Notes: generated by a model from the sequence alone, not told the origin. A DNA stretch of 64,000 bases from Fagopyrum homotropicum (GCA_033239125.1 BSWB01000005.1:20265447-20329446), one strand, 5' to 3'. Positions 23,821 through 35,865 are shown, numbered from the stretch's first letter. Made by a program: numbers and translations.

Positions 23821-25652
23821 TGATAACACGATTTATGACTTAGGTTTAGGTAATCATTTAGATAGATTTCTCACTCATTCATGCATGTTTTGGCATTGGT
23901 TCATGACGTCTTCGCTCAATTCATGCACATTTCTAGAAAAGACGTCTACACTACCTTTTATCGGTTTTGTAGGTAATTCGGGGATCTATTGGACGTTAAT
24001 CGATACATTTGAGGGCCAAGCCTCATGATGGTACACATCCAAAGCCTTGGAGGAGCATAATTGGAGCAACAAAGGACACAAAGACCACTATTGGTGCAAG
24101 CAATGGAGCAACTCATGGCTAGACGATCATAGCATGCTTCTGTTGAAGAAAATCGACCTACACCCAGGAAAATCGGCCGATTTTTTCCTCTGGGTCGATT
24201 TTTGGGCCTTTGACAGCTTAAGCCACGTGTCCCACGATCTCTTGTCCGGCCTTGCTCTTGGTGGAGAATATAAGTGGTCCTTCAAAGCTGTTGCTGGCTC
24301 ATTCCCATTCATTCTCCTCCTCTCCAACATCCTCTAGCATCTTCCCAAAAAAGAATCTTCCAATTGGGAGCTCTCTTCAAGACACCCTTGTGGGTGTTCT
24401 TGAGGGAGATTAGTGTAGATTTCAATTTCATAGTGAGATTTGAGTGATTTTTGTGAAGAAGCTTGTTGAAGGTTGTAAGATCCGACTTGGAGCTACATTT
24501 GGTGTGTTGAAAGACTTGTTTTGAGCTCAAATCTAGCTAAGTTTCATTGCTTTCATTTCCTTACTTCATCTTCTTGCTATGGATTCCATGTATGTTTGTA
24601 TGATGATTTTAGATCTTGAAATGCATGTTGTTGGCTAGTTTGTTGTGATTCTGAAGTGATGGATTGATGGTTATTGCTTGGGTGATGACAGAATGGACTT
24701 ATATGTTAGTTTAGGATGATTCGTATGCACAAAACCTAACTCAGACATAAAAATTGACCTGTTCTTCATAGTAAATCGGCCGATTTTTACTATGATCCAC
24801 CCGATTTTTCCTTCTGTTGCTCTTTAATTAATGAATCTGTATGTTAGGATGTTAGATTGTTGAAATCCTAGTGTTTGTTGAGCTTAATTTAGCTTAGGAT
24901 CACCTAATGCTATCAACCTAAGTGAGGGAAGAGATCTACCCGATGATTTCCGATCTTAGATACCTAAGATGATGAATTCTAGGTAGTAGTGAGCCTCACA
25001 AGCCGCTATTGGATTGAGTGTGCTAGGATTATTGCTTGAGACTTACCTTTTCCGAGACTTACCCGGTAAGGAGAGGTTTGCGCCTTAGGTAGTGTCCGGT
25101 TTGTGCAGAATTCCCAACTTTACCTCCTTGAGACTTACCCGGTAATAGGAGTTTGGTGCGGGATTAGTGAAGTGAGAGACCTACCCGGTAATTGCTTCCA
25201 TTAGTGAAACACCCTTTCCCAACACCGCAGCTTTATCCTTAGAATCTTTAGAAGTTTGAGTCCAATGCCATAACCGGAAATCTTGACCTCTAGAATCCTC
25301 TTTTTCTATCTTTGATCTCATATCTTGTATTTGTGTCACTTGTTTGTTTTGCTAGCTTGAGTGTTAGTTTGTTTCATTACCTTGCTTGATTTGTGATCCT
25401 TGCTTGATCATCACAAAAACTCAACCAAAAATATCATCATTTTCATTTCTTTATTTCTTTCTCTTTTCTTAGACTAGATTTGCACTATCTTTGATCATTG
25501 AATGACTTGATTTCGCCTCAGTCCTTGTGTCGACCTCGGAATACTTTCCTTTCTACAAAACGACCCGTGCACTGCGGGTTTCGCTAGGTAGTTTAGGATT
25601 TTAGTTCGAGTTTATAAATGTAATGCTTTTTGTGCTATTTCCTAGCGTAACA
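23821..25652 (+). repeat. A2 5' LTR
   Basis: TGATAACACG to AGCGTAACA. The palindrome AAAATCGGCCGATTTT lies at 24169-24184 just before an AATATAAG box (24267-24274). A second cluster at 24764-24810 includes AAATCGGCCGATTT (24773-24786). The GAGACYTACCCGGTRA array is at 24931 (degenerate), 25054, 25130 and 25176; the terminal hairpin is at 25562-25580. A 96-codon open frame (24047-24337) recurs unchanged in the 3' LTR but has no sign of coding. Confidence 0.95.
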
Positions 25653-25658
25653 AGTTTT

Positions 25659-25676
25659 TGGCGCCGTTGCCGGGGA
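25659..25676 (+). other. A2 primer-binding site (tRNA-Asp type)
   Basis: TGGCGCCGTTGCCGGGGA six bases after the LTR, a perfect match to the Athila consensus, which is in keeping with a recently mobile copy. Confidence 0.92.
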
Positions 25677-25770
25677 CTAGGTCTAGATTGAGTTATTTGC
25701 TTTTGATCGTTTTTAGTGTTTATCTTTCTTGTTACTTTTGATCTTGTGTTGTTTTTGTTTTTGCCTTTTC

Positions 25771-26847
25771 ATGTTTGCCATGGACGGATTGTACCTCCAA
25801 GACGACCTTGACGACATGGAGTATGAGGAGTGGATGGAAAGCCAAGATCTAGGACCTCTCCATGATGAGTTTGAGTATTGGGAGGAGTTTAATGCGTATC
25901 ATGAGTCCCATGATCAAGCTCACATGACTACATTGCCTTATGTGGAACCTCACCATCAACCTCACAATGACCGAGTGGAATCAATGCTAGAAGAAATGTT
26001 GAGGAAGATGGATGATCTAGAAAGCAACCTTGCTTCCATTTCTAGTTCCCACATGGAGCTTGAAGGGGAAGTATGTCATCAAGAGGAGGTTCACTATGAG
26101 GAGATCCAAGAATTGCCCGATTCAACCATAACCAATAGAAGCCTTGAGGAAGAGTTGAATGAAGCTCGAGAGCAATTGTGGCTAAGGGATTTGGCCTTGA
26201 AGGAAGAAAGGAGATTGAATACCGAGAGAGAAGAACAAATGAGGAGGGAGATTGAGGAGATTAGGAATGCTCTTATGTTAGGAGATCCTACCACCCTTCA
26301 AGGCTTACCTCCACCTCCTTCACCTTTGGAGGAGTGCAATGAAGTATTCTCACCCCCGGTCATCCTTGCCATCAACCCCGGAACCACACTTGAAGAGCTC
26401 ACGAGGGAGAGCCCTAAGATAACCTCAACTCCTCCCAATCCCTCCTTGCTTGCCCGGAGTACACACGAAGATTGGAGCCCCTTTCCTAAGGAGTTTTCCA
26501 TGTTGAATGATGGAGGCAAACATGATGGATCCATGATGGTTATGGAGCACCTCAATGAAGAATTCTTTCCAAGAACCGGCCTTCTTTGGATCATAGAGGA
26601 TGAGGATGACAAGCATCTCACCGGTATGACCGCGGAGTACCAATTGTCTAAGTATGGGGTGGCACCTATGGTTGCAACTCCATACTATCATCAAAGGAGC
26701 GGTGATAAAGGAGTCTACTACTCACCGGTGAAGAGAGAACTTAAAGCTTATTTGGGCATCAAGTGGCCCTTGCTTGTCATCATGGATGCCGGAAAGCGAT
26801 GGTTGCTTGGACTCCTCAAGCAAACCATGGTATTCGAGGTGGATTGA
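25771..26847 (+). CDS. A2 chimeric gag-N / integrase-fragment protein, intact
   Basis: One unbroken frame of about 358 codons, starting at ATG 25771 (or 25780, MDGLYLQDD). Not a known full protein. Residues 1-75 are very acidic. Residues 76-100 and 125-175 look like coiled coil; the latter (EEELNEAREQLWLRDLALKE, then a REEQMRREIEEIRNAL-type run) matches the gag N-terminus of A4. Next comes a proline-rich hinge (LPPPPSPLEE), about 100 residues I do not recognise, then KYGVAPMVATPYYHQRSGDK, a degenerate form of the integrase segment [20 protein letters not shown] of A4. The catalytic Glu region is altered. An open frame in an otherwise non-coding deletion derivative suggests recent origin or some use, for example particle entry through its Gag-like part. 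Function unknown. Confidence 0.75.
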   Translation: MFAMDGLYLQDDLDDMEYEEWMESQDLGPLHDEFEYWEEFNAYHESHDQAHMTTLPYVEPHHQPHNDRVESMLEEMLRKMDDLESNLASISSSHMELEGEVCHQEEVHYEEIQELPDSTITNRSLEEELNEAREQLWLRDLALKEERRLNTEREEQMRREIEEIRNALMLGDPTTLQGLPPPPSPLEECNEVFSPPVILAINPGTTLEELTRESPKITSTPPNPSLLARSTHEDWSPFPKEFSMLNDGGKHDGSMMVMEHLNEEFFPRTGLLWIIEDEDDKHLTGMTAEYQLSKYGVAPMVATPYYHQRSGDKGVYYSPVKRELKAYLGIKWPLLVIMDAGKRWLLGLLKQTMVFEVD

Positions 26848-28650
26848 CATATCCTTGGAGTTTGGTCAAGCTAATGACCTTAAAGAAGCGCTTAATGGGA
26901 GGCAACCCATTGGTACATGTTTTTCCCTTTTATTTTTCTTGTTTTTGTTCATTTTGCTTTTGGTGTGCTTTGTTTTTCTTTTGTGTTTTTGGGTGCTAGA
27001 TCTTGTTGATTGTCGTGAGTTATGAGACGTTGGAGGACATGTGAAAGCCTCATGGACTAGTAGAAGGTGCAAGATCCGAGCACATGGACAAGGAAGAAAG
27101 CACCCAGGAATCGGACTGTTCTTCACAGAAAATCGGCCGATTTTCCTGGGTAGCTAGTCCGATTTTTCCTTTGTATAAGGGAAAGTGATGATCTCCATCG
27201 AGCATGGGTAGAGTGGACGTGGAACTTGGACGGCTTGCGGTGCCAAGCGCGGGTTCCGACATCATAACGAACATCAAGAGCTCTCTACCATCCTTGATCG
27301 ATCATCCACCATCATCATCCAATGAGAACCGAAATACCAAAGCATCACCAATTTTACATTGTGAGGACTCTCTTTCACTTCTTTATTTAGTTTACACATT
27401 AGGGACAATGTGTTTCTAAGTATGGGGTGGGGTTTTCATGATCACTTGCATGATTAGCATCTAGGATAGTTTAATTTTGTCACATGTTTCATTATGTCTT
27501 GCATTGTACATACATATTTCGAAAAATCCAAAAAAATCAGAAAATTTTAAAAATTTTAGTGCTTCTAAGCTTGGGAATGACCCTTATGATGAAAATTGTC
27601 TTGTGAATTGGCTATGGATGGCCTTATGTGTTGAATAGCTGAATCCATATGTGGACTTGAAGTACTTATCTTGAATCCCATGAATGATTTGTGATCATGA
27701 ATGTTTGCCTTGATTGAATTGAGGATTGAAAGTCGAAATTACATGCTAGTTCTTGCACATCAATTAGGAATGAATAAGGCAATTCATCTTTCTCTACTTC
27801 TCATCTTGATCATGTTGCTTGAGCACCTCAATTGATGAAAAATTTGACCTCTTTTGACCCATCCGGGAATAGGAGCATGATAGTGTGTTGATGTGTGTGA
27901 AAAGCAAGTGTGGGGTGAAATTGTTGATGAAAGAATGATGTGAATGAAATGCTGAAATTGTTGTGAAAGTGTAGACAAAAATATAGGTTTGGGGACGTTG
28001 GTTTAAATGACAAGTAACTCGGTACACTTCACATAATCGGGTGTTGGTGCCTTGCCAAAGTCAAATAAACCGATAGTCCTAACGAGCTTTGGTATGTGTG
28101 CCCGGTGTGGATGCATCTCGAAAAATAGAAAAAGCCCGAGAATGGCTAATCACCAAGGTTTCGGCTTTTGTACACCAATGCCATTGTCTCAAAAATAAAA
28201 GAAAGAAAAGAAAATGAAGAAAAATGTACACTTGAGGGAAGTTGATAAGAAATGTGAAGTTGTGGTTGTTTAGTTCCTTTCCCGGATTAGCATCACATAG
28301 CCTAGAAAATTCCCACCTAATCACAACGTTTCTTGGCCTTCTATTTCACAAGTCCTTATGACCTACTTGCATGTGTGTAAGACTAAGTGATTTAGATTGG
28401 ATATGCTCATGATCATCTTGACTTCTTCATCTTTACACTTCATTTCATGCTTTCTAGTTAAGTGTAATTGTCTTTCCATGCCTTCATTCATTTTATGCAT
28501 ATTGCTTGTCCATTGCAATGAAACATGACTATGAAGGTGATCCAATATTAGAAGCACAAACCCAAAAATATTTTGCCATTTTTCTGCATACATAAATCAT
28601 GTCATCTCTTAGTCTATAGTTGGGAATTTGCTCGGGGACGAGCAAACCTT
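26848..28650 (+). other. A2 3' noncoding region with internal palindrome
   Basis: Aligns over most of its length with 48281-49949 of A4. It differs in one insert: AAAATCGGCCGATTTT at 27129-27144 plus half-sites up to 27168, immediately followed by a TATAAGG (27174-27180). It holds the marker around 27405-27430 (GGGACAATGTG, TATGGGGTGGGG) and the conserved block at 28011-28047. Ends in AAGTATGGGGTATTTT (28651-28666), the polypurine tract. No coding signal. Confidence 0.75.
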
Positions 28651-28666
28651 AAGTATGGGGTATTTT

Positions 28667-30499
28667 TGATAACACGATTTATGACTTAGGTTTAGGTAAT
28701 CATTTAGATAGATTTCTCACTCATTCATGCATGTTTTGGCATTGGTTCATGACGTCTTCGCTCAATTCATGCACATTTCTAGAAAAGACGTCTACACTAC
28801 CTTTTATCGGTTTTGTAGGTAATTCGGGGATCTATTGGACGTTAATCGATACATTTGAGGGCCAAGCCTCATGATGGTACACATCCAAAGCCTTGGAGGA
28901 GCATAATTGGAGCAACAAAGGACACAAAGACCACTATTGGTGCAAGCAATGGAGCAACTCATGGCTAGACGATCATAGCATGCTTCTGTTGAAGAAAATC
29001 GACCTACACCCAGGAAAATCGGCCGATTTTTTCCTCTGGGTCGATTTTTGGGCCTTTGACAGCTTAAGCCACGTGTCCCACGATCTCTTGTCCGGCCTTG
29101 CTCTTGGTGGAGAATATAAGTGGTCCTTCAAAGCTGTTGCTGGCTCATTCCCATTCATTCTCCTCCTCTCCAACATCCTCTAGCATCTTCCCAAAAAAGA
29201 ATCTTCCAATTGGGAGCTCTCTTCAAGACACCCTTGTGGGTGTTCTTGAGGGAGATTAGTGTAGATTTCAATTTCATAGTGAGATTTGAGTGATTTTTGT
29301 GAAGAAGCTTGTTGAAGGTTGTAAGATCCGACTTGGAGCTACATTTGGTGTGTTGAAAGACTTGTTTTGAGCTCAAATCTAGCTAAGTTTCATTGCTTTC
29401 ATTTCCTTACTTCATCTTCTTGCTATGGATTCCATGTATGCTTGTATGATGATTTTAGATCTTGAAATGCATGTTGTTGGCTAGTTTGTTGTGATTCTGG
29501 AGTGATGGATTGATGGTTATTGCTTGGGTGATGATAGAATGGACTTATATGTTAGTTTAGGATGATTCGTATGCACAAAACCTAACTCAGACATAAAAAT
29601 CGACCTGTTCTTCATAGTAAATCGGCCGATTTTTACTATGATCCACCCGATTTTTCCTTCTGTTGCTCTTTAATTGATGAATCTGTATGTTAGGATGTTA
29701 GATTGTTGAAATCCTAGTGTTTGTTGAGCTTAATTTAGCTTAGGATCACCTAATGCTATCAACCTAAGTGAGGGAAGAGATCTACCCGATGATTTCCGAT
29801 CTTAGATACCTAAGATGATGAATTCTAGGTAGTAGTGAGCCTCACAAGCCGCTATTGGATTGAGTGTGCTAGGATTATTGCTTGAGACTTACCTTTTCCG
29901 AGACTTACCCGGTAAGGAGAGGTTTGCCCCTTAGGTAGTGTCCGGTTTGTGCAGAATTCCTAACTTTACCTCCTTGAGACTTACCCGGTAATAGGAGTTT
30001 GGTGCGGGATTAGTGAAGTGAGAGACCTACCCGGTAATTGCTTCCATTAGTGAAACACCCTTTCCCAACACCGCAGCTTTATCCTTAGAATCTTTAGAAG
30101 TTTGAGTCCAATGCCATAACCGGAAATCTTGACCTCTAGAATCCTCTTTTTCTATCTTTGATCTCATATCTTGTATTTGTGTCACTTGTTTGTTTTGCTA
30201 GCTTGAGTGTTAGTTTGTTTCATTACCTTGCTTGATTTGTGATCCTTGCTTGATCATCACAAAAACTCAACCAAAAATATCATCATTTTCATTTCTTTAT
30301 TTCTTTCTCTTTTCTTAGACTAGATTTGCACTATCTTTGATCATTGAATGACTTGATTTCGCCTCAGTCCTTGTGTTCGACCTCGGAATACTTTCCTTTC
30401 TACAAAACGACCCGTACACTGCGGGTTTCGCTAGGTAGTTTAGGATTTTAGTTCGAGTTTATAAATGTAATGCTTTTTGTGCTATTTCCTAGAGTAACA
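28667..30499 (+). repeat. A2 3' LTR
   Basis: 1833 bases, TGATAACACG to AGAGTAACA. The first ~775 bases are identical to the 5' LTR; all differences I found lie in the rest. The palindrome is at 29015-29030, AATATAAG at 29113-29120 and the terminal hairpin at 30409-30427. Followed by the GTTCA duplicate. Confidence 0.95.
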
Positions 30500-30504
30500 G
30501 TTCA

Positions 30505-31225
30505 GACGGGCTACAAGGAAGTTTATTGCAGACAGGGGGGTGCACCATCACTGCAAGGATCCTCACCTACTAGCTGGGCAGGTGGTGGATAGAGGCCGCC
30601 TCAGGTTCAAATTCAGAGTTCCCAGCAGCGGGGACAAAGTAAAACGCGTACACAAGGGTCAACTCAAGGTCAGGGCCGTGGTAGAGGCCGTGGTGGAGAT
30701 ACACAAGAGACCCGTGGCACACAGGCCAGGGTGTTTGTGGTGAGGAGCGCCGTGGATCCAATAGCGCCGGAAGCTACATGTACTATTCATATCCATTGAC
30801 TTCCGGTTTGAGTTTTATTTGATACGGGTGCGACACACTCTTTTATGTCTAATGACTGTGTAGCTAGGTTTTTCTTAGTTACGGTAGAGGGGAGACCCTT
30901 CCTTGTGGGGTTACCCAATGGGGGTAGGGTTATTGGTACCCGATAAGTACACGGTTGTCCCATACGTTTGGGAAACTGAGATTGGTTGGCTGACTTCTAT
31001 GTCATGCACTTAGTGCATGAAGAAGTCATCCTTGGCATGGACTGGATGGACCGTCATCGAGCCGTTTTGGACATCAGCCGGAGGATCGTGACAGTTACCA
31101 CGGAGACGGGACACGAGGTGATTTTCCGAGGATGGGACCTCCGGAAGACCGGTACAATGATTAGTGCGGTCCGGGCCGCAAGACTGATCGGACAGGGATG
31201 CGAGGTCTTCTAGTGCTATACCATA
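30505..31225 (+). pseudogene. pro: C1 gag tail and protease
   Basis: After A2 the C1 reading continues with a Gln/Arg/Gly-rich gag tail, then the aspartic protease. The LFDTGATHSFMS active site is at about 30815-30850 (Asp codon 30821-30823). The second strand follows with HEEVILGMDWMDRHRAVLD near 31015-31075. Stops occur near 30800, 30943 and 30980, so no full-length protease could be made although the catalytic triplet Asp-Thr-Gly is intact. Confidence 0.82.
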
Positions 31226-32100
31226 AAGGAAGAGACGGGACCATTGCTGGAGGAGACTTCCGTGGCGTGCGAGTTTGAGAGGGTATTTGGGGAGCCACCC
31301 GGATTACCACTGCAGAGGAGCGTTAATTTTTCTATTGAGTTGGAGCCCGGCACGAGGCCGATCTCCAAGGCTCCATACCGCATGACGCCGATCGAGTTGC
31401 TAGAGTTGAAGAAGTAGCTCGAGGAGTTAGCTGAGAGAGGTTTTATACGCCCGAGTGTTTCCCCTTGGGGTGCACCGGTCCTCTTCGTCAGGAAGATGGA
31501 CGAATCTTTGAGGCTTTATATCGATTATCGGGAATTCTAACAAAGTCGCCATCAAGAACAAGTACCCTTTACCGTGCATCGATGATCTTATAGACGAGTT
31601 ACAGGGAGCCTCCGTGTTTTCACGCATTGATTTGAGGTCGGGCTATCACCAGTTGAGGGTAAGAGAGGAGGTCTTGTCGAAGACGGCATTCAGGACGAGA
31701 TATGGCCATTATGAGTTTGTCGTGATTCCCTTCGGGCTCACGAATGCACCCGTCGGCTTCATGAGGTTGATGAACGGCATCTTCATCCACTTCTTGGACC
31801 AATTCGTGGTGGTGTTTATAGATGATATCTTAGTCTACTCCCGGAGTAGGGAGGAGCATGCAGGACACCTGAGGACGGTTCTTCGGGTGCTTCAAGATAG
31901 AGAGCTTTATGCAAAACTCTCAAAGTGCGAGTTTTGGATGCGCGAGGTAGCATTCCTAGGTCATATAGTTTCCGCCGAGGGTGTCATGGTTGACCCGACG
32001 AAGATAGAGTCCATTTCTTCATGGCCGCCTCCTAGGACGGTCAAGGAGGTGTGCAGTTTCTTGGGCTTAGCGGGGCATTACCGCTGATTTGTTGAGGGTA
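31226..32100 (+). pseudogene. RT: C1 reverse transcriptase
   Basis: Ty3/gypsy RT with the usual entry motif ([16 protein letters not shown], near 31450), [21 protein letters not shown] and the catalytic box FIDDILVYS (31815-31841, aspartates at 31821-31826 kept). It then reads KCEFW, FLGHIVS and [15 protein letters not shown]. Breaks: TAG near 31415, a frameshift with loss of reading around 31530-31610 and TGA at 32085. The longest clean stretch is 31614-32087. Confidence 0.88.
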
Positions 32101-32710
32101 TCTCCATGATTGCATGCCTACTACCTTTCTGAGGAAGTCTACCAGGTTCATTTGGTCCGAGCCTTGCCAGAGCAACTTTGAGGAGCTGAAGAGGAGGTTG
32201 ACCTCCGCTCCTTTTTTAGCCCAGCCCGAGAGCGTAGAGGATTTTGTTGTATATGGTGACGCCTCCAAGCTGGGCTTGGGGTGCGTTTTGATGCAGAGGA
32301 GTAGGGTTATTGCGTACGCTTCTCGGCAACTGAAGCCGTACGAGGAGAATTATCCCACCCATGATCTTGAGCTAGCGGCAGTGATTCATTCCTTGAAGAT
32401 CTGGCGGCACTACTTGTACGGGGCTACGTGCTAGATCTTCAAAGACCATAAGAGTCTGAAGTATATATTGACTCAGCGGGAGTTGCATAACCGCAAGAGG
32501 AAATGGTTGGAGATGATTAAGGATTTTAATTTGGAGATTTTGTACCATCCAGGGAAGGCGAACGTAGTCACCGATGCTTTGAGTAGGAAGACTACTCGAG
32601 AGGAGGCTATATCACGGCTTACGGTTCAACAACAGTTGAGGAGGGATTTGATAGAGTTAGATATGGATATCCGATTCCCGGATATGGACGGTCGTTTGTC
32701 CGATTTTTGA
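32101..32710 (+). pseudogene. RH: C1 RNase H
   Basis: RNase H of the RT-RNaseH type: [23 protein letters not shown], then [17 protein letters not shown] (first catalytic Asp), [20 protein letters not shown] (Glu), and [16 protein letters not shown]. It is broken by TAG at 32432-32434 exactly where the copy in C2 also has TAG. The last part (32468-32710) includes the [16 protein letters not shown] linker to integrase. The third catalytic Asp motif reads KDHKSL instead of TDHKSL but keeps the Asp. Confidence 0.85.
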
Positions 32711-33843
32711 GGAGGATTAGAGATAGGATGACCCGAGGTGAGGCACCGCAGTTTACGGTAGGAGCAGATGGCTAATAGAGACGCCAAAGGCGTATTTGTG
32801 TACCGTCGGACCCATAGTTGAGAGAGCGGATTTTGTGTGAGGCACATCCTACACCTTACTTTGTGCATCCGAACACGAGTAAGTTATACCAGGACCTTAG
32901 GAGATCTTACTAGTTGGGCGGGCTTAAGCCCGATGTAGCGAGATATGTGGCCCGATGCGCGAGCTACCAGCAGGTCAAGATCGAGCACTAGAGACATGGA
33001 GGAGAGCTTCACCCACTGCCCGTGCCGTAGTGGAAGAGAGAGGATATATCGATGGAATTCGTTACCGGGTTGAGACCGAGTAGGAGCTTCAACGCGATTT
33101 GGGTAGTAGTAGATCGGTTGACGAAGACCGCACGTTTCATCCCCATCCGAGAGACGTGGCCGCTGAGTCGTCTAGCCGAGGAGTTTACCCGTCAGATTGT
33201 GAGATTGCACGGAGTACCTAGGACCATTATCTCGGATAGGGACGGGCGTTTTACCTCAAGGTTTTGGCAGCAGGTACACGCTGCCCTAGGTTTGAGTCTT
33301 CATTTCACCACCGCATACCATCCACAAACTGACGGCCAGTTTGAGCGGACTATTCAGACCTTAGAGGGCATGTTGCGTGCATGTGTACTAGACTGGGGGC
33401 ATGTATGGCCAGACCATCTCCCATTGGTGGAGTTTTCGAATAATAATAGCTGGCATGCGGCGATTGGGATGGCACTGTATGAGGTATTGTATGGGCGAAG
33501 ATGCCACACTCCCTTATGTTGGGACGAGCCGGGGAGTTATAGTGTTGTAGCTCCGGATCACGTGTAGGATGACATGGCTAGGGTTGCTTTGATACGAGAG
33601 AGGATGTTGACCACCCAGATTCGTTAGAGATCGTACGAGGATAGGAGGCGTAGACCTCTCGAGTTCAAGGTAGGAGCCCAGGTGTGGTTGAGGCCCTGAG
33701 GGTGTCACCGACTTGGGGTGTTAGACGATTCGGCATTAAAGGGAAGTTGAGCCCCCAATATGACGGTCCATTCGAGATAGTAGAGAGATTTGGTGAGGTG
33801 GCATACCGACTAGCATTTCCACCACGATTGGAGGGTATGCATC
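32711..33843 (+). pseudogene. int: C1 integrase
   Basis: Chromovirus integrase. The zinc-binding region is readable around 32850-32990, with several TAG codons. The core runs from 33052: EFVTGLRPSRSFNAIW-VVVDRLTK, IISDRDGRFTSRFW and TAYHPQTDGQFERTIQTLE. The first catalytic residue is Glu instead of Asp (M-E-F-V); the second Asp and the Glu are in place. It continues through LYEVLYGRRC to the C-terminal GPFEIVERFGEVAYRLAFPP and is interrupted at 33844 by A3, inside the linker to the chromodomain. Stops at 33565, 33625 and others. Confidence 0.87.
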
Positions 33844-35346
33844 TGACTGAAGGTATTTCTATGGTCGTCTATGCCCAATCAAAAGTAAATCCCAACTTAG
33901 CACTAAGAACAAGTATAGTAGATAAGTAAGGGTCGAACCCAAGAGAGTTGAGGTGTTTTAGATGCAATTATTGGTTTCACTAGCAAGTAATAAAAAGGGG
34001 GGGTTTTGGTTGAATTGATTCACACAAAACTTAAGAAAACGATTAACACGACAAGTAAGAGAATGATAGGTGAATCTACACTAGGTTGATTCTAAGCATG
34101 CAATTACTACTTTAGTGAGTTCCTTTTTCAAGTTCTTAAGTAATCTCCCGTCTCGATCAAATATATGTGTCGAGCCAACCGGCATAAACACAACTTAACA
34201 AGTTAAAGTTCCGTAAACCTACAAGAACGAATAACAAGTTAGCTTTCAAACAAAGACAGGATTAAAACCGTTAAACTTATCTTTATATTTGTGTTCCTTT
34301 TCTTTAAGTAATTACAACCCGTTATTACTTAAAGTTACTACTAGATTAAAGGCCCGAACCCGGAACCTATTAATCCTAGTTATTTGCATGCACTTTAGAA
34401 CCTAAGGTGATCAATCTTAAGCAATAGTAAACATACAATTAGACAATGGAGATCAAGGAAACACAAAGTATTACTAAATAAAAACTTATATTGAAAAGAA
34501 CTTACAACCAAAGTAACAACGCAGCTTCAAACCAACCCAATTTAGCATGGGAGTTAGCAACTCATTACAATGGAAAACTCAATTCTAAAATGGATTTTTG
34601 TGGGAAAAGCATGGATGATTCTAGCAATCAGCCAAGGACTATTTATACTACAAAAGACACTTAATTAGGAGTAAATGGCCGGCCTTAAATAGCCACCTTC
34701 AATGCCATAAAGGTGGTGTAAATAGACGGAGTAAAGCTTCTGGCGTTAAACCGCATGGCCGGCCTTCAGGGACCGCAGGGGTGGTTTAGGCATATTCGGT
34801 TGATCTTCTTCAAGGCCGCAGGGGCGGCTAATACATTCCGTTGGGGCGGATCTTTATTGCTCTTCAACGTCTGACCCTTCAACTTCCTGGCGTTTCTGAT
34901 GCCAAGGCGCAGGGGTGCCCCTATGTCAGCGCAGAGGCGGTGACACAACCTCTTCGTCTTCCAGCTCCCAGGTTGAGGCGCAGGCATGGCGCGGTCGGAG
35001 GCGCAGGGGAGCTAGTCTTTGTCTCTTCAGGGTAGGTCACCGCAAGGGCGCCAATGGAGTGGCGCAGGGGCGGTGACACACTTCTTGGCTGGCGCTAGTG
35101 AAGGCGCAGGGGGCGCTCTAGTGGAAGGCGTCACCCGCAGGGGCGGGGACAAGGACCCGCTGGGGCGGTGATGCAACAAAAGCCTTGCTTCGTGAATGGT
35201 CGTCACTCCTAAGTGCTTATAACTCCTTCTTTAGCTTCTTTTAGTTTTCTTCTTCTGGACCAAGGAGTTAGTAGCATAAACCGACACAAATGCAATAAAA
35301 GGACTCTAAAAACTACCCTAAATGATAGTGATTTCATCACCTATCA
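33844..35346 (-). repeat. A3 3' LTR (left copy)
   Basis: 1503 bases; on the minus strand it runs TGATAGGTGATG to CTTCAGTCA. A clear TATA box TATAAATAG (minus) lies at 34639-34647. The GC-rich family word is dense upstream of it in transcription order: forms of CCGCAGGGGCGG at 34816-34827, 34838-34849 and between 34890 and 35170. Unlike A1/A2/A4, this LTR lacks the GAGACYTACCCGGTRA array and the terminal hairpin. Confidence 0.93.
34639..34647 (-). promoter_or_regulatory. TATA box of A3 LTR promoter (left copy)
   Basis: TATAAATAG on the minus strand, kept at the same place in the right LTR (40325-40333). Initiation about 30 bases downstream on the minus strand is inferred. Confidence 0.6.
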
Positions 35347-35361
35347 AACTCCCCCATACTT

Positions 35362-35865
35362 AGACCTTTTACTCGTCCCGAGTAAAACAAATGACAGCAC
35401 TTAAACTCAAGGTCTCAGGAAGCAAGGGAAAGCAAGAAAAGATAATGCAAACAAAAGAAAAACCAAGAAAGAAAGAAAGAAAGAAAGAAAAGAGAGGAAA
35501 TGTGAGAAAAGGAAATACTACCATCCTTATCGCTCCAAGAGTGGCATACCCGGACAACCTCTTTATGACTCCCCTTCTTATGTCGCCAAACGCCGGAAGG
35601 AAATCTTACACTCGGTGTCGCTCATTTTGCCAAGGCGTCCTTTCGGGTTTTCGCCTTGCCACTCTTCTTCTTTTCTCACTTGAACTCACATCCCTCAAGT
35701 CCAATTTTGCACCAACCTAAGGTTGGTCGGACTACCTTCTTTTTACCTAAACCGCCCTTTTGGGTTTTCGGTTTATCCAAGGATTTTCATGCCTTTTTTC
35801 ATTTTCTTTGGCTTTTTCTCTTTTTTTTTTGTATGAATTGGAAAATGAATTACAAATCATAAGAC
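35362..35865 (-). other. A3 3' noncoding region
   Basis: Between ORF-1 and the polypurine tract in transcription order. It contains an (AAAG)n microsatellite at about 35465-35489 and a short perfect inverted repeat ACCAACC-TAA-GGTTGGT near 35711-35727. I see no coding signal; the small open frames here are not credited. Confidence 0.55.

Larger units (their letters stand above)
23821..30499 (+). mobile_element. A2: short Athila-type element, 6.7 kb, nearly identical LTRs
   Basis: LTRs of 1832 and 1833 bases flank a 3.0 kb interior with a primer site, one chimeric open reading frame and a long 3' noncoding region. A perfect duplication GTTCA lies at 23816-23820 and 30500-30504. By eye I count about ten differences between the LTRs, so insertion is recent relative to its neighbours. 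There is no protease, RT or RNase H: it is a non-autonomous, LARD-like derivative of the A4 lineage, with which it shares the leader and the 3' noncoding region. Inserted just after the zinc knuckle of C1 gag. Confidence 0.95.

Noticed and set aside
24047..24337. 96-codon open frame present identically in both A2 LTRs
   Set aside because: Identity is due to LTR duplication. The related frame in S (3875-4186) differs by many non-synonymous changes, and A2 has a stop just upstream, so no coding constraint is evident.
30374..30388. GTTCGACCTC resembling a Pol III B box near the Athila LTR end
   Set aside because: No A box at the right distance and no tRNA fold; probably chance, though it recurs in related LTRs.
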